Shown here one piece after another: positions 62,116-64,000 of a DNA stretch of 64,000 bases. Position numbers and translations under genes: made by a program. The stretch is from NCBI RefSeq assembly GCF_000338875.1, contig NZ_AOMO01000023.1, positions 1 to 64,000 on the forward strand, read 5' to 3'. The notes under the pieces were generated by a model. The model was not told the origin of the DNA. It saw only the letters and a list, made by a program, of their open reading frames with translations, and made no database searches. Origin of the DNA: Vibrio mimicus CAIM 602. GTDB lineage: Bacteria > Pseudomonadota > Gammaproteobacteria > Enterobacterales > Vibrionaceae. Position 1 is the stretch's first letter; each line of letters starts with the position of its first letter.

Positions 62116-62976
62116 CTAGGATTGATGTTTTTCCAATGAAGTATGGCGGATCTGAACCTGATGACCAAGTTGGGCAAAATATTCGCCGATCTGCTGAGTG
62201 AGATAGACCGAGCGATGCTTACCGCCAGTACAGCCAATCGCAATGGTGAGATAGCTGCGATTGTTTTTCTCCAGCATGGGCAGCCAATATTCAAAGAATT
62301 TTTGGATCTGCTGTTTGAGTTCCATCACTTCACTATGGCCTTCCAAGAAGGATTTGATCGGAGCATCAAGCCCAGTCAGTGGGCGTAAATCAGGTTCCCA
62401 ATGTGGATTTGGCAAAAAGCGCACATCAAACACATAGTCGGCATCACTCGGCAAGCCATACTTGAAGCCAAACGACTGGAACACCATCACCAAATCTTTG
62501 CGCTCACGGCCTTCAATGCGCATACGCACCGTTTCACTTAACTCATGCAGAGATTGGTTACTGCTGTCGAGTAAAAGATCGGCTTGCTCTTTGAGTGGGC
62601 CAAGCAGTTGCTTTTCTAACTCAATGGCTTGCGCAAGAGAGGGTTTGTTTTGACTCAGAGAGAGGGGATGAATGCGCCGTGTTTCGCTGTAGCGTTTGAG
62701 CAGGGTTTCTTTGCTGGCGTCAAGGAACAGCATGCTCACATCATTGTTCTGTTTGAGCTGATCGAGCACATCCTGTACTAAGCCCGGTTCTTTGGGCAAA
62801 TTACGGATGTCGATACTGACGGCCACATTTTGCTGACTACCTTGTACCGACTGGATAAACGCCGGCAGCAGACTGACCGGTAGGTTATCAACACAGTAGT
62901 AACCCAGGTCTTCAAGTACCCGAAGAGCAACACTCTTTCCGGCTCCCGACTGTCCGCTGACCACGATCAAACGCAT
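62116..62976 (-). CDS. rapZ: RNase adapter protein RapZ
   Basis: A 286-aa nucleotide-binding protein. The P-loop '[29 protein letters not shown]' is at residues 5-33. The C-terminal domain has '[37 protein letters not shown]' and '[18 protein letters not shown]'. In E. coli RapZ presents the sRNA GlmZ to RNase E and so controls GlmS and cell-wall precursor supply. It lies in the conserved place between ptsN and npr. Confidence 0.96.
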   Translation of the reverse strand: MRLIVVSGQSGAGKSVALRVLEDLGYYCVDNLPVSLLPAFIQSVQGSQQNVAVSIDIRNLPKEPGLVQDVLDQLKQNNDVSMLFLDASKETLLKRYSETRRIHPLSLSQNKPSLAQAIELEKQLLGPLKEQADLLLDSSNQSLHELSETVRMRIEGRERKDLVMVFQSFGFKYGLPSDADYVFDVRFLPNPHWEPDLRPLTGLDAPIKSFLEGHSEVMELKQQIQKFFEYWLPMLEKNNRSYLTIAIGCTGGKHRSVYLTQQIGEYFAQLGHQVQIRHTSLEKHQS

Positions 62977-62988
62977 TGTGTTTGCCTG

Positions 62989-63435
62989 CTATTGGTTAAC
63001 CATGATGTTGTACAGCTCTTGGTCACTTTCTGCGTGGCGAAGCTGCTTGAGGATCTGCTTATCGTTGAGGCGTTCTGCCATACAAGCGAGGGTTTTCAAA
63101 TGTTCTTTGCACTGATCTTCAGGAACCAGCAGTGCAAACAGCAGATCGACAGGACGATTGTCAATCGCATCAAATTCAATTGGCTCTTCACATTGCAGCA
63201 AAACCGCCACCGCTTTTTCGCTGTCGGACATGCGTGCATGAGGGATTGCAATCCCGTTGCCAATACCTGTACTGCCCATTTTTTCGCGGCTTAGCATGCA
63301 CTCGAACAGTTCGGTGGCATTCTGGCCAGTGTGAAGGGCAGCGATTTCGCTGATGATTTCTAGTGCTCGTTTCTTACTAGAACATTGGACTGCACTTTTG
63401 GTGCAGTCCAATGAAAGTACTTCGCTCAATTGCAT
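62989..63435 (-). CDS. ptsN: Nitrogen-PTS EIIA component PtsN
   Basis: A 148-aa EIIA-Ntr regulator. The phosphorylated His is in 'GIGNGIAIPHARMSDSEKAV' (His66), followed by 'PVDLLFALLVPEDQCKEHLKTLACMAERL'. Its phosphorylation state regulates potassium transport and sensor kinases in relatives. It lies 2 bases after hpf and 12 bases before rapZ on the minus strand. Confidence 0.95.
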   Translation of the reverse strand: MQLSEVLSLDCTKSAVQCSSKKRALEIISEIAALHTGQNATELFECMLSREKMGSTGIGNGIAIPHARMSDSEKAVAVLLQCEEPIEFDAIDNRPVDLLFALLVPEDQCKEHLKTLACMAERLNDKQILKQLRHAESDQELYNIMVNQ

Positions 63436-63437
63436 GA

Positions 63438-63725
63438 TTAATGACTACTTAGCTTTTCTTTATGCTTGTTCAATTGTCGAACCAATTTATCCACCAAAGT
63501 ATCGATGGCGGCATACATGTTTTCATCGTCCGCATGGGCGTGAATTTCAGCTTGGTTTACGTGGAGCGTAGCTTCGGCGATCTGGCGCAGTTTTTCAACA
63601 CGTAAAATGACCTGAACGTGATTAATGTGGTCGAAAAAACGCTCAAGTTTGTCAAATTTGGAGTGAACATAGTCTTGCATTGAATCGGTAAGATCAATGT
63701 GGTGGCCTTGAATATTGATTTGCAT
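63438..63725 (-). CDS. hpf: Ribosome hibernation promoting factor (short HPF)
   Basis: A 95-aa short HPF: 'MQINIQGHHIDLTDSMQDYVHSKFDKLERFFDHI' and 'ATLHVNQAEIHAHADDENMYAAIDTLVDKLVRQLNKHKEK' are the family pattern. Short HPF with RMF makes 100S ribosome dimers in stationary phase. It lies 24 bases after rpoN, as in E. coli. Confidence 0.95.
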   Translation of the reverse strand: MQINIQGHHIDLTDSMQDYVHSKFDKLERFFDHINHVQVILRVEKLRQIAEATLHVNQAEIHAHADDENMYAAIDTLVDKLVRQLNKHKEKLSSH

Positions 63726-63749
63726 AGACTTTCCTTCTCTAGTTTAGGC

Positions 63750-64000
63750 CTATAGCAGGCGTTTGCGCTGACTCGATGGAGCAATGCCAAGTGACTCGCG
63801 ATATTTAGCAATAGTTCGCCGCGCCACTTGTATGCCTTGATCAGCGAGTAGGGTTGCGATCTTGCTGTCACTGAGTGGTTTAGCTGGGTTCTCCGCCGCC
63901 ACCAGTTTTTTGATCAACGCTCTGATCGCTGTGGACGAGCACTCTCCGCCATTGTCGGTACTGACGTGGCTGGAGAAGAAATACTTCAACTCAAAAATGC
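63750..64000 (-). CDS. rpoN: RNA polymerase sigma-54 factor, C-terminal end (partial)
   Basis: The last ~83 residues of RpoN; the frame is open to the window edge and the start lies outside. The RpoN box '[12 protein letters not shown]', which reads the -24 element, is complete, preceded by '[18 protein letters not shown]' and '[17 protein letters not shown]'. It ends '[12 protein letters not shown]'. Sigma-54 drives flagellar, nitrogen and, in Vibrio, type VI secretion genes. It heads the hpf-ptsN-rapZ-npr cluster. Confidence 0.96.
   Translation of the reverse strand, partial: IFELKYFFSSHVSTDNGGECSSTAIRALIKKLVAAENPAKPLSDSKIATLLADQGIQVARRTIAKYRESLGIAPSSQRKRLL

Overview
The window is a continuous stretch of gammaproteobacterial core chromosome. 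It reads as Vibrio cholerae or a very close relative. The grounds are motX (sodium-driven polar flagellar motor), a five-gene zinc-uptake cluster of the ZrgABCDE type, Vibrio-type DUF2780, DUF2799 and DUF2607 proteins, and near-identity of the conserved proteins to the Vibrio/E. coli families. The species call comes from remembered gene order and protein sequences, not from a database search. I found no rRNA, tRNA, insertion sequence, integron cassette, CRISPR array, prophage or genomic island.

Layout. 1-10.8 kb: the 3' part of kefB, then yheV, slyD, an isoaspartyl peptidase, purA, motX, a membrane sulfatase on the minus strand, and rnr-rlmB. 10.9-24.96 kb: the S10, spc and alpha ribosomal protein operons (rpsJ to rplQ, with secY and rpoA). 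They carry a clear promoter, a structured S10 leader, a terminator and promoter region between rpsQ and rplN, and the S4-binding pseudoknot before rpsM. 25-36.9 kb: a DUF2780 protein, fklB, an OapA-like gene, eamA-elaA, dbpA, a Crp/Fnr-like regulator, cpdB, and the assimilatory sulfate genes cobA and cysDNC. 37-42.5 kb: a disrupted conserved gene, a 34-codon membrane peptide, and the zinc cluster (DUF2607, ZrgA, ABC ATPase, FtsX-like permease, DUF3299) behind a Zur-box-like palindrome, then ytfJ. 42.6-50.5 kb: two DUF2799 lipoproteins flanking msrA, tamA-tamB and ytfP. 50.5-58.1 kb: ppa, fbp, mpl, ubiX, then a TPP riboswitch in front of thiBPQ. 58.2-64 kb: yjgA, pmbA, mgtE, and the rpoN-hpf-ptsN-rapZ-npr cluster on the minus strand, with only the C-terminal end of rpoN inside the window.

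The strongest unexpected signal is a set of single-base reading-frame breaks in otherwise intact core genes: two in the TIGR03899-like gene, one in thiP, one in pmbA and probably one in the OapA-like gene. Most lie at short G/C runs. This looks more like base-calling error in the assembly than biological decay, but it changes the annotation of four genes. I found no convincing undescribed biological system. The least-explained items are the 34-aa membrane peptide, the terminator-like hairpin just before rplN, perfect or near-perfect palindromes upstream of mgtE and fbp, and the DUF2607 and DUF3299 members of the zinc operon.
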